Below are positions 7,324 through 8,581 of a stretch of DNA of 8,581 nucleotides, in pieces (the first letter of the stretch is position 1; each line of letters begins with the position of its first letter). This DNA comes from JALORV01 sp035255845. Its GTDB lineage: Bacteria > Pseudomonadota > Gammaproteobacteria > Burkholderiales > Burkholderiaceae_F. The translations under genes were made by a program, and so were the position numbers. The notes beneath the pieces are model-generated. The model saw only the letters and a program-made list of their open reading frames with translations. It made no database searches and was not told the origin of the DNA. The stretch is taken from NCBI GenBank assembly GCA_035255845.1, contig DATEZE010000164.1, forward strand, positions 1 through 8,581, read 5' to 3'.

Positions 7324-7991
7324 TCGCGTGCTCCATTGCGGGGTACAAGGTGGCCGTGGTCCAGCCACAGCACGCGATCGGCGCTTGCTGCCGCTGCCTC
7401 GGAGTGCGTGACCAGCACGCCAGCCGCATGCCGGCTGTGGATCTCGCGCGCGAGCAGTTGCAGCACGATATCGGCGGTGTCCGGATCGAGATTGCCGGTC
7501 GGCTCGTCGGCAAGCACGAGCGCAGGCCGGTGCACCAGCGCGCGCGCGACCGCGACACGTTGCAGTTCGCCCCCGGAGAGCTCACGCGGCATGCTCGTCT
7601 CGCGGCCGGCCAGCCCGACTTCGCCGAGCAGCACGGCCGCGCGCGTGTCCCGCTCGTCGGGCGCGACGCCGAGCAGGACCAGCGGCAGCGCGACGTTCTG
7701 CACGACCGTCAGATGCGGCAGGATGTGGAACGCCTGGAACACGAAGCCGAGTTTCGATCGTCGCAGCAACGTGCGGGCGGTGTCGTCAAGCTGTGCGATG
7801 TCGCTACCTTCGATCTCGATGCTGCCGGCCTCGGGGCGGTCGAGTCCCGCGATCAGATTGAGCAGCGTCGATTTTCCGGAGCCGGACTCGCCGACGATCG
7901 CGACGTATTCGCCGCTGTCGACCCTGAGCGAAAGCGCGTGGAGAACGGCTCGGTCCCGGTAGCGCTTGGTCAGTCCGTCGATCTGCAGCAT
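7320..7991 (-). CDS. ABC transporter ATP-binding protein, LolD/MacB/AttE type
   Basis: This stand-alone nucleotide-binding protein of 223 residues is the usual size for LolD, YbbA and AttE. Motifs are intact: Walker A GESGSGKST (34-42), Q-loop Gln86 (FVFQAFHILPHLTV), signature LSGGE (138-142), Walker B with the subfamily-typical ADEPTGNLDP (161-170), and switch histidine His196 (LVTHS). The ADEPTGNLD form and the LPHLTV segment place it in the group that drives FtsX-like permeases, and the permease gene overlaps its stop codon by 4 bp. I chose the ATG at 7991, which gives the family-typical N-terminus MLQIDGLTKRY. A longer frame to 8105 would run back across the divergent promoter region and over the start of the threonine ammonia-lyase gene. 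No Shine-Dalgarno is visible before the ATG, while a TAGAAT lies seven bases upstream, so translation of a leaderless mRNA is possible. Confidence 0.93.
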   Translation of the reverse strand: MLQIDGLTKRYRDRAVLHALSLRVDSGEYVAIVGESGSGKSTLLNLIAGLDRPEAGSIEIEGSDIAQLDDTARTLLRRSKLGFVFQAFHILPHLTVVQNVALPLVLLGVAPDERDTRAAVLLGEVGLAGRETSMPRELSGGELQRVAVARALVHRPALVLADEPTGNLDPDTADIVLQLLAREIHSRHAAGVLVTHSEAAAASADRVLWLDHGHLVPRNGARE

Positions 7992-7998
7992 CGCGACG

Positions 7999-8004
7999 AT
8001 TCTA
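7999..8004 (-). promoter_or_regulatory. Possible -10 element of the ATPase-permease operon
   Basis: TAGAAT on the minus strand, seven bases before the ATG of the ATPase gene. If used, transcription would begin at or next to the start codon, matching the missing ribosome binding site. No good -35 hexamer is seen at 16-18 bases, so the call is tentative. Confidence 0.3.
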
Positions 8005-8050
8005 CGGACCGTGTCGCCGCGAGCAGGGCGTTTGCGACCGGGTGCGCAGC

Positions 8051-8056
8051 TACAAT
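8051..8056 (+). promoter_or_regulatory. Probable -10 element of the threonine ammonia-lyase gene
   Basis: TACAAT followed by a GC-rich stretch is a common -10 form in GC-rich proteobacteria. It would place the transcription start near 8063, leaving a leader of about 26 bases before the TTG at 8089. The -35 region is poor: GCGTTT at 17-base spacing, and TTGCGA at 8032-8037 is too close. The 97-bp gap 7992-8088 between the divergent genes holds both promoters; nothing else was seen in it. Confidence 0.45.
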
Positions 8057-8088
8057 CGCGGCCCTTGCCTTGCCCTCGCGAGCCCGCG

Positions 8089-8581
8089 TTGAGCGACCCA
8101 GTCACCGTTGAAGCGATACGCGCCGCGGCGCAGCGCCTGCTCGGTCATATCGAGGAGACGCCGTGCGTGCATTCGCGCACGCTGTCGCAGATCACTGGTG
8201 CGGAGGTCTACCTCAAATTCGAGAACCTGCAGTTCACCGCGTCGTTCAAGGAGCGCGGCGCGCTGAACAAGCTGTCTCTCCTGACGCCGGAGCAGAAGGC
8301 AAACGGCGTGATTGCGGTATCGGCGGGCAACCACGCGCAGGGCGTCGCCTATCACGCGCAACGACTTGGCATTCCGACAGTGATCGTGATGCCGCGGTTC
8401 ACGCCGACGGTGAAGATCGAGCGCACGCGCGGCTTCGCCGCTGAAATCATCCTAACCGGCGATACCTTCGACGACGCGCGCCAGGAAGCGGGACGCATAG
8501 CAGAACAGCGCGGGCTGACGATGGTGCACCCCTACGACGACTTCGACGTGATCGCCGGGCAGGGCACGATTGCGCTCGAGA
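8089..8581 (+). CDS. Threonine ammonia-lyase (threonine dehydratase), 3' part missing
   Basis: The first 164 codons of a PLP-dependent threonine ammonia-lyase, translated by hand; the frame is open to the right edge. The enzyme deaminates L-threonine to 2-oxobutanoate and ammonia, feeding isoleucine synthesis or threonine breakdown. Visible hallmarks are the N-terminal PVTVEAIRAAAQRL, the PLP lysine Lys54 in FTASFKERGAL, the cofactor-phosphate and substrate loop SAGNHAQG (78-85), and then VIVMPRFTPTVKIERTR and HPYDDFDVIAGQGT. The whole family fold-type II core up to that point is intact. Whether this is the biosynthetic (IlvA) or catabolic (TdcB-like) form depends on the C-terminal regulatory domain, which lies outside, so no symbol is given. 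The start is TTG at 8089, which matches the family N-terminus. Another in-frame TTG at 8065 would add eight residues but would sit almost at the predicted transcription start. It is divergent from the transporter genes and has no evident functional link to them. Confidence 0.93.
   Translation, partial: MSDPVTVEAIRAAAQRLLGHIEETPCVHSRTLSQITGAEVYLKFENLQFTASFKERGALNKLSLLTPEQKANGVIAVSAGNHAQGVAYHAQRLGIPTVIVMPRFTPTVKIERTRGFAAEIILTGDTFDDARQEAGRIAEQRGLTMVHPYDDFDVIAGQGTIALE

Noticed and set aside
7324..7368. N-terminal extension of the permease by 15 residues
   Set aside because: The ATG at 7323 has a Shine-Dalgarno and an ATGA overlap with the ATPase stop; the extension adds a proline-rich stretch not typical of the family.
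7992..8105. N-terminal extension of the ABC ATPase to 8105
   Set aside because: It would overlap the start of the divergent threonine ammonia-lyase gene and cover the promoter region; the family N-terminus begins at the ATG at 7991.
8050..8361. 103-codon minus-strand open frame opposite the threonine ammonia-lyase gene
   Set aside because: The plus-strand frame shows the complete PLP lysine and SAGNHAQG motifs; the antisense frame shows nothing recognisable.

Overview
The window is GC-rich, gene-dense bacterial DNA, almost certainly from a Gram-negative proteobacterium. Inner-membrane FtsX-type and MlaE-type permeases, an MCE-domain protein and an AttH/CrtC-like exported protein all fit a double-membrane envelope. 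The codon choice and the proteobacterial type of threonine ammonia-lyase suggest a betaproteobacterium or a close gammaproteobacterial relative. That placement is inference, not something read directly from a marker gene.

Layout: seven genes lie on the minus strand and are read from right to left. (1) A LolD/MacB-type ABC ATPase (7320-7991) overlaps by 4 bp with (2) a ten-helix FtsX-like permease (4777-7323). After a 120-bp gap containing a striking inverted repeat comes (3) an exported AttH/CrtC-like lipocalin-fold protein (3580-4656). Then follow (4) a small MAPEG-family membrane protein (3117-3515), (5) an MsbA-type ABC exporter half-transporter (1329-3110), (6) a divergent MlaE-family permease (476-1291) and (7) an MCE/MlaD-like protein (1-465) that runs off the left edge. 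On the plus strand, divergent from the ATPase gene, is the 5' part of a threonine ammonia-lyase gene (8089-8581), which runs off the right edge.

How the genes work together: the ATPase, permease and AttH-like protein form a recognisable module of the AttEFGH type. In it an ABC complex of the LolCDE/MacB superfamily is paired with an exported lipocalin-like protein thought to handle a lipid-like ligand. The MAPEG gene and the exporter gene are almost touching and look translationally coupled. The permease and MCE genes form the core of an MCE lipid-transport system, but no MlaF-type ATPase gene lies beside them within the window. Taken together, the seven co-directional genes look like an envelope lipid-trafficking neighbourhood. 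Whether they form one operon or two or three adjacent ones cannot be decided from sequence alone.

No tRNA, rRNA, CRISPR array, insertion sequence or phage gene was seen. The largest non-coding gap is 120 bp.
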